Below, piece by piece: positions 46,503-58,175 of a DNA stretch of 64,000 nt. Source of the DNA: Bedellia somnulentella (taxonomy: Eukaryota; Arthropoda; Insecta; Lepidoptera; Bedelliidae); assembly GCA_963576735.1 (NCBI GenBank), contig OY755175.1, positions 4,604,401 to 4,668,400 of the forward strand. The letters run 5' to 3'. The notes under the pieces are model-generated. The model made no database searches, had not been told where the DNA came from, and saw only the letters and a list, made by a program, of their open reading frames with translations. The translations under genes were made by a program, and so were the position numbers. Each line of letters starts with the position of its first letter. Position 1 is the stretch's first letter.

Positions 46503-46700
46503 TCATGAAAACCTCATGTGGGGATTATTACTAATAAATAAAGAATAAATAAAGGAAAGTCAAATTTCGACACAGGCGGGAATCGAACCCGCGACCTCGG
46601 GTATACGCCCCCATCGCTCTGCCAATTGGGCTACCGTGTCAATGGCTGCCAGCGCGAAATTATTCTATCCTTTGTTTTTAAAAAACATTACTTAAAAGTG
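46503..46700 (-). repeat. SINE-D copy
   Basis: Full minus copy with a tRNA-like core. Its anticodon stem has an extra G (ATGGGGGCGTATACCC), so the cloverleaf is less perfect than at 7337-7408. Confidence 0.75.
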
Positions 46701-46717
46701 TAAAAGAAACAAAGGAA

Positions 46718-46795
46718 ATAAATGTTTAGAAGTATTGGTACCTCTGCCTACCCCTTCGGGGATAAACGGCGTGAACGTTTGTGTTATGTTATCTC
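46718..46795 (+). repeat. SINE-B 3' end fragment
   Basis: Only TTTAGAAGTATTGGTACCTC, the hairpin CTACCCCTTCGGGGAT and CGGCGTGAACGTTTGTG remain. Confidence 0.8.
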
Positions 46796-47009
46796 TAAAA
46801 ATGTGAAATAGAATGTATTTTTGTGAATTTAGTTATGTTTTTTACAAATACGTCTGAAATGCAGAGTTTTGATCAAAATAGATAGATTAGTAGGTTACAG
46901 AAGTTTATATATAGGTGACTTTTATTCCTGGAGAATAAATATACATATATATCATCAAATTTTTACAAACATACACAATATTTAGTTTACATACATATAC
47001 TTACGTAAT

Positions 47010-47330
47010 TAGTTCTCATCGGTCGTAATAGTAATCCTGGGATACCTTCTAGCTTGAGATAGATAGATGAGATCCATAAATCTTTTCCTTATATTCTTCT
47101 TACTTCAGATGCCTGCTTTTCTGATCAAATTATCTATTTTATGTAATTATATCCTCCGTCGTCAGCTTCTACTGTTATTACCAACCACATTGTGTCTATA
47201 TACACCTTATATTACACCAATTTAATTTCGTCTATCCTCTTTATGTGCCTAAAACATCATAACATTCCTTTTTCTATATTTTGATAATATCATCTTTCAC
47301 GATTCACACAATTTCTCACTCAATTACATA
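47010..47330 (-). mobile_element. LINE-R 3' fragment, old
   Basis: Begins at the LINE-R terminus (TTAGTTCTCATCGG) and shows diverged C-terminal text. No intact frame. Confidence 0.5.
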
Positions 47331-47400
47331 ACATGACAAAGAAATGCTACTACGGTACCTTATTTTACTTCTGTTAAAAAACTAAGTAGGTGTAATACCA

Positions 47401-47645
47401 ATGCCGTGTATTGTCGGTTTAAAATAGCACTACCCCATTTCTTCTGGTGGGTGTACGTAAGAGGCGACTAACGGTATGGGGCTATTAAGGGATTTTTGGG
47501 CGATGCGGTGGAGACCCATCACAAACAACCTTTATTTTTACTATCTTTTCCCCACTCAAATTTCCAAAAGTGGCTTTAGAATTTCTAATTCTTTAGCTCT
47601 GGCTACCCCTTCCTGGGATTTATAGCCGTGAGTATATGTATGAAT
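47401..47645 (+). repeat. SINE-A copy with 11-bp target duplication
   Basis: Flanked by GTGTAATACCA at 47390-47400 and 47646-47656. Confidence 0.9.
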
Positions 47646-47659
47646 GTGTAATACCACGC

Positions 47660-48615
47660 AGCCGAAGTTGCGCGAGTGAAGAAGTCTCATATAAAAACAG
47701 AGTTCCATTGTTTTAATCAAGTTTCACAAAGCAGTGTTCATTAAAAAAGTCTGCTTATCTCAAAGAGATTTCCAGCGCAGAACTGTATGAAAGAGGGGCT
47801 AAAGGTGTCACATCCATTTACCATACTAATGGAGCGGGGACTGGCAAAGCTTTTCAGTTTTAATCTCCCGCTGGATTGTATTATACTGGCCATTGTAGTT
47901 TGCTGATAAAATATTCACAGCTTTTTTTAATAAATGCAAAAATGGAATGCATTTAGTTTAATCTGCGCTATCAACAATCAATATGTGTGATCAGATGCCT
48001 TGGTGACTTATGAATGAATGATGGTGATAATTAATCTGTATTTATATATCCGTTTTATACGGTGGGATCCGTTTTCTTACCCACCTCCAGCCAGCGGGTT
48101 AATAACCAAATTGTTATGTGTGGAATTAAAATATGTTGGTCTAAACATTTGTATTTTATTAAATTCTATGCAGTTTTTACAGTCATTTGTATGTTAAATC
48201 GATTATAGAACAACTTTTGATGAAGATAATTTCACTTTCGATTTAGACCGATACATACACTTAAAGAAATGAATTAACAACTATGTAAAAAAATAGTCAA
48301 TATGGAATGTAATTACCGACATTTAAAAACACTGTAGCAGTCAGACTTATGGAATAAAGAAATGAGATCTTAGGTATACACAAGTTACAACCAAGGCCCT
48401 ACCTTAATTATTAATCAGGCTTTAAAAGACAGATTTACTATCTAGAAGGAATTAGGAAACTAGTAAGGTTCCTAAATTGACATAAATGAATTGCGCTAAA
48501 TAAATTTCCTGAAGTGAGTCCGTCATTTTACATGTTTACTAATAACTATCAGGAAAGATGTCAATTCGCATGCTGTTTGACAGATTTCCGTCAAGTTTCT
48601 GGTTTTAACTCTCCG
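47660..48615. other. unique spacer
   Basis: No gene. A modestly GC-richer stretch at 47690-47890 has no repeat relatives here and could be a conserved non-coding element. Confidence 0.3.
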
Positions 48616-48621
48616 ATTTAA

Positions 48622-48860
48622 CGTGTAGTGTCGGCTTAGAATAACACTACCCCATTTCTTCCGGTGGGTGTACGTAAGAGGCGACTAACGGTATTGGGGC
48701 TTTTTAAGGGATTTTTGGGCGATACGGTTGGAGACCTAACCTTTGTTTTACCATCTTCTCCCCACGCAACTTCCAAAAGTGGCTGAGGAATTTATCATTC
48801 CAAAGCTCTGGCTACCCCTTTAAGGGATTTATAGCCGTGAGTATATGTAAGTATGTATGT
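48622..48860 (+). repeat. SINE-A copy
   Basis: Complete apart from a small internal deletion after GGTTGGAGACC. Ends GCCGTGAGTATATG plus tail. Confidence 0.8.
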
Positions 48861-48864
48861 TTCT

Positions 48865-49710
48865 TGTTAGTCCACGAATTTGACGATTATACTGCGACAT
48901 ATAACTAAGCAATGAAATCGAGAAAAAAAGTTTAATATTAGTATATTGTACAGCACTATAATCCAATCGAAGGAGTGTTTAAGTGCTATTATTATCTTTT
49001 TTCGTTTGCATTCCTTATGTACTTATTCTATCACTATAACACTATGAAATATAAACATGTTTGTAATGTGTCTAAGGAATTCTTACCTAAAAGGTATGTA
49101 AGATGGGATGATTGAGGATTCACTCACTGATTCAAAAGTATAACCACGCCTTCATTTTTACAGAGTGATCCAATTTTTATATATCTTATTATAATAGAAA
49201 AGGTTTCCGAAATTCATCCCTTCTAATTTATCAGAAAAATTCCAAACGTGGAGGCAAACAAACAAATGATTATTGAGTGTTAAGTCCGAGATACAGTGGC
49301 TGATTTGCGTATTATGAATAGTAGGATTATGTTATCGAAATAATTATGAGGGAAATGAAGAATGTAGACATGCAGTGTACTACATTCTTTAAATTATAGT
49401 ACTATAGCCGAAAAATCTTATGAGTCGGTCAAAAACTAACCAAGAACTAAATAACATTAAACAGAGAGACAATATTAAACTAAGTCGACATTGTGACGAA
49501 AAAATTTAGACGAAGAATATGTGCTTAAACTTGATTGCTTTGCGCCTACTCAATATTACATAGGCATACAAACACTACTTTAATAACTTAGTTTGAAAGG
49601 TAACCTAATGGTAAATTTATATTCCCGTCTTTTTCGAAAGTTAAATATTATTGATTAAATTTTTGGACTGCTTTTGCTAGTAGTTTATACAAAATCAACT
49701 TAAACCTATA
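48865..49710. other. AT-rich spacer
   Basis: Nothing recognised. Confidence 0.45.
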
Positions 49711-49723
49711 CATAACCCCTTTG

Positions 49724-49963
49724 CTGTGTAGTGCCGGCTTAGAATAGCACTACCCCATTTCTTCCGGTGGGTGTACGTAAGAGGCGACTAACGGTATTGG
49801 GGCTTTTAGGGATTTTTGGGCGATGCGGTTGGAGACCCATCACTAAAAACCTTTATTTTTACCATCTTTTCCCCACTCAACTTCCAAAAATGGCTGAGGT
49901 ATTTATAATTCCTTAGCTCTGGTTACCCCTTCTAGGGAAATATAGCCGTGAGTATATGTACGT
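49724..49963 (+). repeat. SINE-A copy with 12-bp target duplication
   Basis: Flanked by ATAACCCCTTTG at 49712-49723 and 49964-49975. Confidence 0.9.
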
Positions 49964-50049
49964 ATAACCCCTTTGATTCTTTGCTCCAAAGCAAGTAATA
50001 AACCCTATACAAGTACATAATATCCCAGCGAGGGTCCTATTAAACGGGA

Positions 50050-50260
50050 AAAGCGTTTGAAACCCAATTGCAAGGTCGAGCGTGATCGCAGTCAGCTGCG
50101 GTGGCTCTCTGTGCAAAAGGAAATCTCATTTGGACGTCACCCGTCGGCCGCAGCCTCCCTGCCGCCCGCCCGCCCAACATCCTGCACGTTGTACTGCGGT
50201 TACGAGAGGGGCGCTAGCGGTGAATGTAGCGAAGTTGTGAGATTGAAGTTGAAAGTTAAG
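50050..50260. promoter_or_regulatory. GC-rich unique peak
   Basis: CpG-rich (TCGGCCGCAGCC, CGCCCGCCCGCCC, GGGGCGCTAGCGG). Frames are open on both strands (50057-50278 plus; 50126-50377 minus) without domains. It may be an enhancer or small exon. Confidence 0.3.
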
Positions 50261-50379
50261 GTAATATGGAATGTATGAGTAATAATGTAGAATAATATAT
50301 CTAGAAATGTTTGATCTGCTAAGATATAAGAAATGGTGTCTGAGTGACTTAGGTTGTGGAATATACTGAAAAATCAAGA

Positions 50380-51320
50380 GGTAAGTATCTGTATGCTTTC
50401 ACTAATATTTTAAATAGGTTGTCGGTTTGTGACGGTGAATGGTGACGGGAACAATTACAGAAAACACTTTGGAACTCATACTCGTACATATTCCACTATG
50501 TTAACCTGCAGAGAGGATAAAAAGATAGTTAAACATATAATTAAACATAAAACATAACATAACATAATATATATAATTTTATTAGGAAGAATAAAGCAAC
50601 ATATTTTACGAGTAGTTAAAAATGTTAATGTCAATCTCTAAACAACCTCCGCTTAACAGACTTAATCAAGACAGAATACTACTCGAAAAATAAAAAGCAA
50701 TTTATTCATGGCTAACACCAAAAACGGGACGAAAAATAAAAAGCAATTTTTTCATGGCTAATACCAAAAACGTGACGTAAAATGAAAAGCATCAAATAAC
50801 AGCGGTGCTCCAAAATTTCAATAAAGCTGCGTAATTATTCTGTACAGTCTATTTGAACCACACGCTCGTATTTCCCTTTATCCATAGTCTGTTAGCAACG
50901 TTGTAATTTTGATGAACTATTACCCATCGTTGCATGTTAAATTGTAGCTCAGGAGCCTGCAGCTCTTTGTATGCCCTGCGGAAGGGTTAGCCTTAATTGG
51001 GGACCGTGTACCTAACTTTCATCTAAATTATTAGTATTTGATAACTTTGACTGGTATCAGGTATCTGAATGTTGGGGAGAAATGAAGGGAGCTAAGATCA
51101 AAAAGAGTAATATTTTTGTAGAGAATTCAATACAATTACCGGAATAGATCTATTTTAACGAAATAAAAAAACTAGTGTAAATAATTCTTTGTGAAACAAT
51201 TGCAATCTAGTAGCACTTTCTTTATTTAACTCTTTTATGACTTCTGGGTCAATAAATTTATGGGTAAGACAGCAATATAAAAAGGGTGATTCTTTATATA
51301 TAGCGTAACAATATACCAAC
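50380..51320. other. AT-rich spacer
   Basis: A ~60-bp local duplication at about 50680-50790 (AAAATAAAAAGCAATTTATT, CATGGCTAACACCAAAAACG) is seen; otherwise nothing. Confidence 0.4.
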
Positions 51321-51329
51321 GAAAATAGG

Positions 51330-51758
51330 TGGCTTATTCCGTTTATCCACCCTAAAAAATCCTCCCTAAGGCGGATATTCGGAAACGCGTGTCCGTCTAT
51401 CCACCCTGAACGGGGTGGATATTTGGAATGCATATAATATGGTTCTTCCGATTTTCTACCCTGCCTACGTACAGTCATTTACAGAAAAAAGACCCTAAGT
51501 TTGTAAGATATTTTTATTCAAACTGTAAGTAAGAAAGTAGGTATGTTTATCTTAAGTATTTTAATGTTCACGATGTTCCTTGGACCCATTTTGTGTTGTT
51601 TATGTTTCTGTAAATTACTGTACTTGGGGTAAAAAATCGGAAGAACCATATTATATGCATTCCGAATATGCACCCCGTTCAGGGTGGATAGACGGACACG
51701 CATTTCCGAATATCCGCCTTAGGGAGGATTTTTTAGGGTGGATAAGCGGAATAAGCCA
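51330..51758. mobile_element. 429-bp foldback element with long arms
   Basis: Outer arms 51330-51460 and 51628-51758 (131 nt) are nearly identical inverted copies, and weaker pairing continues to about 155 nt. They begin TGGCTTATTCCG and are flanked by AATAGG at 51324-51329 and 51759-51764. The same peptide-like frame (GWIDGHAFPNIRLREDFLGW) appears in both arms, but only because the arms are inverted copies. No transposase. Confidence 0.8.
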
Positions 51759-51769
51759 AATAGGTAACA

Positions 51770-52340
51770 ACTTTCTTCACGACACAGGTCCATTCTGTAT
51801 ATAATTTTTGAGGTGCTATGCCATATCATTCAATGATTTAAGTGCCATAAAACGAATTTAAGAAATAAAACAAGTAATTAAAGAATTAAAGAAGTCCCTT
51901 ATTCTTCTTCTTGTTTTATTATCCAAACTAAGAGTAAAATTACCAAAATAAAAGTTGTAAAGTTTGAAAAAACGAAAACTTTCATTTAAAAGCTGTCGTC
52001 TTTTTATTTAATTTTGTAACGTAGTCGTAGTATAAATTTTCAACATTCATGAAGTAGACAAAATTTTGTAATTATGTTAAAACTGTATATCTCAAGTAAC
52101 TAATTAGTTAGTAACTCCTCCCTCCTGGTTATGAGTATACTATGTAATTTATACCCTAAAAAGTTACAGATTTAAGTAATTATTTCATCTGTTGCTTTGT
52201 TGAAATACACTGAAGTCAATTTCACATATTTACTAGGTTCCAGTTAATACCTTAAGTTAAAATAAAAAGAGTATTTCGATTGTTGTTGATATAAAAAATA
52301 AACTGTAATAATGAACTAAAAACACCCGCCATCGTATACT
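51770..52340. other. AT-rich spacer
   Basis: Nothing recognised. Confidence 0.45.
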
Positions 52341-52344
52341 AAAA

Positions 52345-52640
52345 TTTACACACATATGCATATCCTCACGCAATTAGTTCTCATTGGGGTAGGCAGAGAC
52401 TATCGATCGCTTCTTCGCACGCTACTGGCAAACTTCTCGAGCTTCTCTTACAATTATCAATATTTTAAAACATGCTCTTTTCTTTTATTTTTCTAGATTC
52501 GGATGCCCGCGATCTGAGCCAACTCTCTATTTGATCTAAATGTATCCTACATGTTTTCCGCTACCAATATTTTAATCCACTAACATAGATCCAACTAAAA
52601 TATCATATTAATACTAAAAACACCAGCAACATAGCCGCGA
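52345..52640 (-). mobile_element. LINE-R 3' fragment
   Basis: Starts at the family end (TTAGTTCTCATTGGGGTAGG) with C-terminal text GCAGAGACTATCGATCGC. Degraded. Confidence 0.6.
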
Positions 52641-52689
52641 CTCATCAATCATCATAACTAATTGCATATAACTCGTGATTATGAGGAGA

Positions 52690-53060
52690 CAAAGTATCAG
52701 ATGTGAGTATTTGATGAACGGCATTATTCGACGGCTGGGAACAAATGATTACAAGCGAACCCGCGGGGAGGTGTGGGTGTGGGAGGCCCGGGGGGGTTGT
52801 CATGGTTACGGGAGACGATCGATGGTCCCGCCCCCACTACACAATTAAACAATGATTCGCACATCAGCGGATGATGGCCACAGCACCCGTCACCAAGCAA
52901 CATGATATAATTGTACCTAAACCTGGTTACATAGGCTTTATTAATTTTGCAGTACGCGTGTCCCGAATTGAAATTGTAGCCGGTGGGTGGATGCAGTCGG
53001 TGTGAATTCTGCCTTTATTGATGTTTATTTGCTCTGATGGAGTGGAGACCTGATTTTAAT
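52690..53060. promoter_or_regulatory. GC-rich conserved-looking non-coding block
   Basis: Unique peak with CCCGCGGGGAGGTG, GGTCCCGCCCCCACT (KLF/EGR-like) and ACAATTAAACAATGATT (homeodomain/SOX-like) close together. No reading frame. It is an enhancer candidate by motif density only. Confidence 0.3.
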
Positions 53061-53064
53061 TTGA

Positions 53065-53815
53065 TCATAAATGCAAATACGGACGACTTTGTATGTCCAA
53101 ACCACAGTGTTGTTTGTGCTTTGTTATAATTTCATTCTGTTTATTTAGGCGTTGCAAAAGCTTATGGATGCTAATTATTATCTATTAAATAATTCGAGAA
53201 TAATATTAGGAGAAAATACATATTTTAGATCATGAAGCTAAATATTTGCACCAATTTTAAGAACAAGGTTTGGACGGAGTAGTGTATAATTTCGTACACT
53301 GAAAGTTTATACGTATATAAGAGGTGCATAATTCTATATTTTGAATTAATCTCAAAACGTATTACACACTTTATCCCCTTTTTAAGCATGGCCATACCAA
53401 GCTCAATTATGGTAAACTTTTGATCACTGAAAGCCCTCCAGTATTGCATTAATTTACAAAATGATAGAAGCAAAATGATCGTAATATAAGTGTATGATAC
53501 CTTATAAAATTTCCTTTGAGAGTGAAAGAGGAACGAATCCTATAAAAATCCTATTCAATTCTTCCCTGTAAAAAACTTTTTGTTCAGTTCGCTCGCTTTC
53601 AGAGCGTCACACGGCTGTAAACCTGAGCGAGGATATGATTTTTATTAAACTTCAACACAATACGTCTACGGATGGACAGGCAGACTACAAAGCGATCGTA
53701 TAAAGGTTCCATTTTTAGGGTTTCGTAACCGATTGGCAAATAACTGAACCCTTACAGATTTGTCATGTTTGGCCGTCCATCATGTCCGTCATGTCACGGC
53801 AATTTATATAGTATT
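53065..53815. other. AT-rich spacer
   Basis: Nothing recognised. Confidence 0.45.
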
Positions 53816-53823
53816 AAGACTAC

Positions 53824-54052
53824 ATACATATACTAACGGCTATAAAAGGTGAAGCCAGAGCTTCAAATTAAGAAATTCTTCAGCCAGTTTTGGAAATTGT
53901 GCGGGGAAAAGATTGTAAAATAAAAGGTTTTGGTGAAGGGTCACCAACTGCATTGCCCGAAAATCCCTCAAAAAGCCTCGAAACCCGTAGCCGCCTTTAA
54001 TAAACACCCACGGGAAGAAATGGGGCATTGCTATGCTAAGCCAATACTACAC
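53824..54052 (-). repeat. SINE-A, diverged copy
   Basis: Minus copy with several substitutions and a shortened 3' hairpin. Confidence 0.7.
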
Positions 54053-54070
54053 ACCATTTATTGATACTAA

Positions 54071-54320
54071 CATACATACATATACTCACGGCTATAGATT
54101 CCTAGAAGGGGTAGCCAGGGCTAAGGAAACAGAAATCCCTCAGCCACTTTTGGAAAGTTGAGTGGGGAAAAGATGGTGAAGTAAAAGTTGTTGGTGAATG
54201 GTCTCCAAACGCATCGCCCAAACATCCCTTAAAAGCCACAATACCGTTAGTCGCCTCTTACGTACACTCACCGGAAGAAATGGGGTAACGCTATTCTAAG
54301 CCGGCACTACACAGCCATAA
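54071..54320 (-). repeat. SINE-A copy with near-perfect duplication
   Basis: Complete. Flanked by TTGATACTAA (54061-54070) and TTGAGACTAA (54321-54330). Confidence 0.8.
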
Positions 54321-54338
54321 TTGAGACTAAGTAGTTGA

Positions 54339-54439
54339 CATACATACATACATATACTCACGGCAGAGCTTTGGAATGAGAAATTCCTCAGCCACTTTTG
54401 GAAGTTGGTTGGGGAAAAGATGGTAATAATAAATTAATA
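54339..54439 (-). repeat. short SINE-A, 5' truncated and internally deleted
   Basis: Flanked by AAGTAGTTGA at 54329-54338 and 54440-54449. It lacks the 3' hairpin segment between ACTCACGGC and AGAGCTTTGG. Confidence 0.8.
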
Positions 54440-54958
54440 AAGTAGTTGAATATTAGTAAATAGATGTGAAATGTTAAATAATTGCTTGAGTGTTTGAAAA
54501 CAATGAAAAATTGGAGGCTGCCAAAGTTATAATTCACTTATTGGTGTCAACATATTTATCGGTCTTGAAAAAACGCAACGAGTTTGCTCAAACCACATTT
54601 ACTCAAATTTATAGTATGAAAGATATACGGCCGGTTTCACATCTGAGAATTCAACGATAAAAGCATCTCAAACTGTATTTAAGTACGTACTTACCAAAAT
54701 TACGTTTCTGATTTGATGAAATATTGTAATTTGATCAAGTTTTGATTAAATGATCAAAATTTTGCGCATCTGTCAAAAAACTGACCTAAATGTCGAAATT
54801 TGCGTTTCTGAACTCGTTTGATAATACTCAAACAGCCATCATCGCAGATTTGAGTGAGTGACAGTTAAGTTGTCGAAATCGGCTTCTTAAACGGTGCTCC
54901 AATTTGTAATTGTGAAATATTAGACGATAAACACATTGTTTTCGACAATATTCTGAAG

Positions 54959-55550
54959 ATGTCTACGGATACATCGTTATCTTCACTAGAGGAAGCACAG
55001 CAGATACCTCAGATGTAAATACGCCGTCGCCGAGGAGTTCCTAGGATCCGGCCAAATTTCTTTGAAACGCTCAGTGAAAACCAATTTAAAGAACGTTTCA
55101 GGTTCAGTAAAGAATCGGTGCACAGCATCTTTAGGAAAGTGCAACGAAGGATCCCACCAGCAAGAATGCAACGGAGTGATTGTTTATCTGGAACTGGGAG
55201 CTTCCAAGCTGTCATTGGGGATACTGCAAATGTCAGCAAAGATATCGTGTGCCGTGTCACGGATAGGGTCACAACAGCAATAGCACTATTGAGACCAGAA
55301 TTTATTTATATGCAAACTCAAGAGCAGCGTCCTACAGTGGCTTCAAGATTTCATGACATAGCTGGATTCCTAGATTTTATTGCAGCTGTTGATTGTACCC
55401 ATGTCAAAATAAATACCCCAGGTGGCAATAGGGCTGAGCTTTACCGGAATCGAAAAGGCTTTTTTTCAGTGAATGTGCAAGCATTATGCGATGCAAATGT
55501 AAGAATATGCAGTTTGATTGCAAGATGGCCTGGATCAGTTCATGACGGGT
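54959..55550 (+). pseudogene. HARBI1-like transposase, truncated
   Basis: Starts MSTDTSLSSLEEAQQIPQM with an early in-frame stop at 55016, then IRPNFFETLSENQFKERF and RKVQRRIPPARMQRSDC. The nuclease half shows the first catalytic Asp (AAVDCTHVKI) and the second-Asp region (CDANVRICSLIARWPGSVHD). The third acidic residue and C-terminus are absent, because the frame jumps at about 55550 into Myb-gene sequence read antisense. Inactive. Confidence 0.85.
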
Positions 55551-55734
55551 GTAGTTGGGAGACCTTTTTTTTAATTATTTTTCCATGTCTAGTCCCCCTG
55601 CTCGGTGTTACTTAATTAATTAACCACGAAAGATTACACGTAACTCCGTAACTATCTTTCCTCATTTACAGCAAGCACGAACTACCGATACCGAACAAAT
55701 GGATCATATATATTTATATATTAGATTTTATTGA

Positions 55735-56440
55735 TATATATTCCAAGTCATGTTGGTATCTTTGGTAATGAAAAGGTAGATAGTCTTGCAAAACTGACAT
55801 AAAACACTATTATATTATGGGTTATGACCAGCGTAATGCAGCTCTTCCTCATCTTCGTTCTGCCTGGCAAAGAAGATGGGACGAGGCTAGCAAGGGGTTT
55901 TATTTCAAATCTATTCAACCAATAATTCCATGCAAACCATAGTTTAGTAAATTTAAAATAATGTCAAAATCAGTCACATCAACCTTTGTCCGTCTACGTA
56001 TTGGTCATTGTTGTTCTCCAGTTTTTCTAAATAAAATTAGGGTTCGAGATAACTCCCTATGCGATTGTGGTGTAGATGAGGGAACATTAGATCATATTTT
56101 TTTTTGCATGATCACGTAATTTATCTTTTAATCTATACATTGCTTTAGCCAGAATTCGCATCCCGCTTCCCACTAATTTTCATAGTATGTTGAGTTTATC
56201 ATCTTCTTCCTCCGATCTAATTACGGTTCTAGGTAAATTTATCAGAATCAACAATATAAGATTATAGTTTTAATAATACAATAATTAATGTAAAATGTCA
56301 GTTATTGCTTAATTTTTGATTTTAAGATAGTTTTTGATTTTAGTTTTATTTGTTTCTTCACTTAAATTATTTATAATTTTAATTTAATTTTACTTTTATA
56401 TTTTGTCTAAACTTTAGAGCATGACATAATTTGTTGGGAT
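55735..56440 (+). pseudogene. LINE remnant with RNase H and zinc-knuckle end
   Basis: HVGIFGNEKVDSLAKLT is the terminal RNase H motif. FVRLRIGHCCSPVFLNKIRV and DNSLCDCGVDEGTLDHIFF is the Cys/His end common in RNase H-bearing LINEs. Frames are broken. Confidence 0.7.
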
Positions 56441-56973
56441 TCGCGATAATGGGATTTCATTATTGTTTTTTATTTAATTTTATGTTCTTCCCAAAATATA
56501 AATAACTCTTAACTTAGTCTTTACTTAACCATTGATTAAATACCTTCAAGATCTAATTGTTTAATAATTACATTCTTTATATATATATTTTTTCGCTTTA
56601 ATGATAAAAATGTTTACAACTAAAATTCACATGCGAGACTAACGGCCGGTTTCACATCTGAGAATTCAACGATAAAAGCATCTCAAACCGTATTTAAGTA
56701 CGTACTTACCAAAATTACGTTTCTGATTTGATGAAATATTGTAAATTAATCAAGTTTTGATTAAATGATCAAAATTTTGCCCATCAGTCAAAAAACTGAC
56801 ATTAATGTTGAAATTTGCGTTTCTGAACTCGTTTGACAATACTCAAACGGTAATCATCGCTGATTTGAGTGAGTGACAGTTAAGTTGTCGAAATCGGCTT
56901 CTTAAACGGTGCTTCAATTTGTAATTGTGAAATATTAGACGATAAACACATTGTTTTCGACAATATTCTGAAG

Positions 56974-57208
56974 ATGTCTACGGATACATCGTTATCTTCA
57001 CTAGAGGAACCACAGCAGATACCTCAGAGGCAAATACGCCGTCGCCGAGGAGTTCCGGAGAGGATCCGGCCAAATTTCTTTGAAACGCTCAGTGAAAACC
57101 AATTTAAAGAACGTTTCAGGTTCACTAAAGAATCGGTGCGCAGCATCTTTAGGAAAGTGCAACGAAGGATCCCACCAGCAAGAACGCAACGGAGTGATTG
57201 TTTATCAC
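56974..57208 (+). pseudogene. Harbinger transposase N-terminus
   Basis: MSTDTSLSSLEEPQQIPQRQ, IRRRRGVPERIRPNFFETLS, then homology stops after RIPPARTQRSDCLS. It lacks the early stop of the outer copy. The catalytic half is deleted. Confidence 0.8.
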
Positions 57209-57371
57209 CAATGCAAAAATGTCTGTCGTATGTCCGGTCATAACGTTAATTCATCAATAATTAATTCATCATCAAAAAACATCAATTTTCATCAAAATAA
57301 ATGTTCATTTAATTGTTTGTCAATAGTATGACTACTAGATATAATTGTAGCTTAATTCAAAGCTAACACTA

Positions 57372-57500
57372 ACGTCTTCGTGGCTTAGCGGTATGCCGTT
57401 TGGTTAATAATAATCGATCGGAAGACCCAGACCCAGGTTCGAATCTCAAGGACTACATTTTTTTTGGCTTTTCCGTTAGCTTAGAATAATAGGAAGCACT
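57372..57500 (+). repeat. tRNA-like head, SINE of unknown family
   Basis: A box TGGCTTAGCGG and B box CCAGGTTCGAATCTC, then a T-run and AGCTTAGAATAATAGG, reminiscent of the SINE-A 5' end. A long insert in the anticodon region excludes a working tRNA. Confidence 0.45.
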
Positions 57501-57802
57501 ATTCCTTCTTTTTCACATTCAGCTATGCGAATATGTATGAATAAAGATAATTGAAAGTACATTGCATGAATTTTACGTATTTATTTGGTAGGTCTGAGAA
57601 TATATTTATAACTTTTGGTTCTATAACTATGTTTAAACTTATATTCCCATAGATATATTATGCAATACTTACGCATAAAATAAATATTATATAGTTTACA
57701 GTTGTTATACATTTCTGTATCTAGAAATTTGAAACTTGATGCGATTGACTGATATAACCACTACAAAAAGGAATATATGAAATTCATCTATCAATCATTC
57801 AT

Positions 57803-57985
57803 GAGTATATACTAACGGCTATAAATCCCAAAAAAGGGTAGCCACAGCTTCAGAGATAGTAATTATTTATCCACTTTTGGAAGTTGAATGGGGAAAAGGT
57901 AGTCAAATGGGCAACTGCATCGCCTAGTAATGACTTAAAAACCCTCAATATTCTTTACATCTATTACAACGCCAGCGGGAATATA
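57803..57985 (-). repeat. SINE-A, old copy
   Basis: Minus; diverged 3' half (TATACTAACGGCTATAAATC, GGGTAGCCACAGC) and a weak middle. Confidence 0.6.
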
Positions 57986-58175
57986 AATATAAGTATAAAA
58001 AAAATAAAAATAATTTAAGGTTAATAATAAAGCATTTTCTATTCAATGTTCAGCAATCATTTCTGAGCAATTGTTTATTTGTATTTTGATGCAACTTATA
58101 TGAAAATAAAAAAAGGATCCAATTTATTTTGTTTTATTAAAATAGGTACATAAAATTATTTAACAACAACCAAGT

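Noticed and set aside
51155..51804. Two frames sharing GWIDGHAFPNIRLREDFLGW, suggesting a gene pair
   Set aside because: They lie in the two arms of a foldback element, so the match follows from the inverted repeat.
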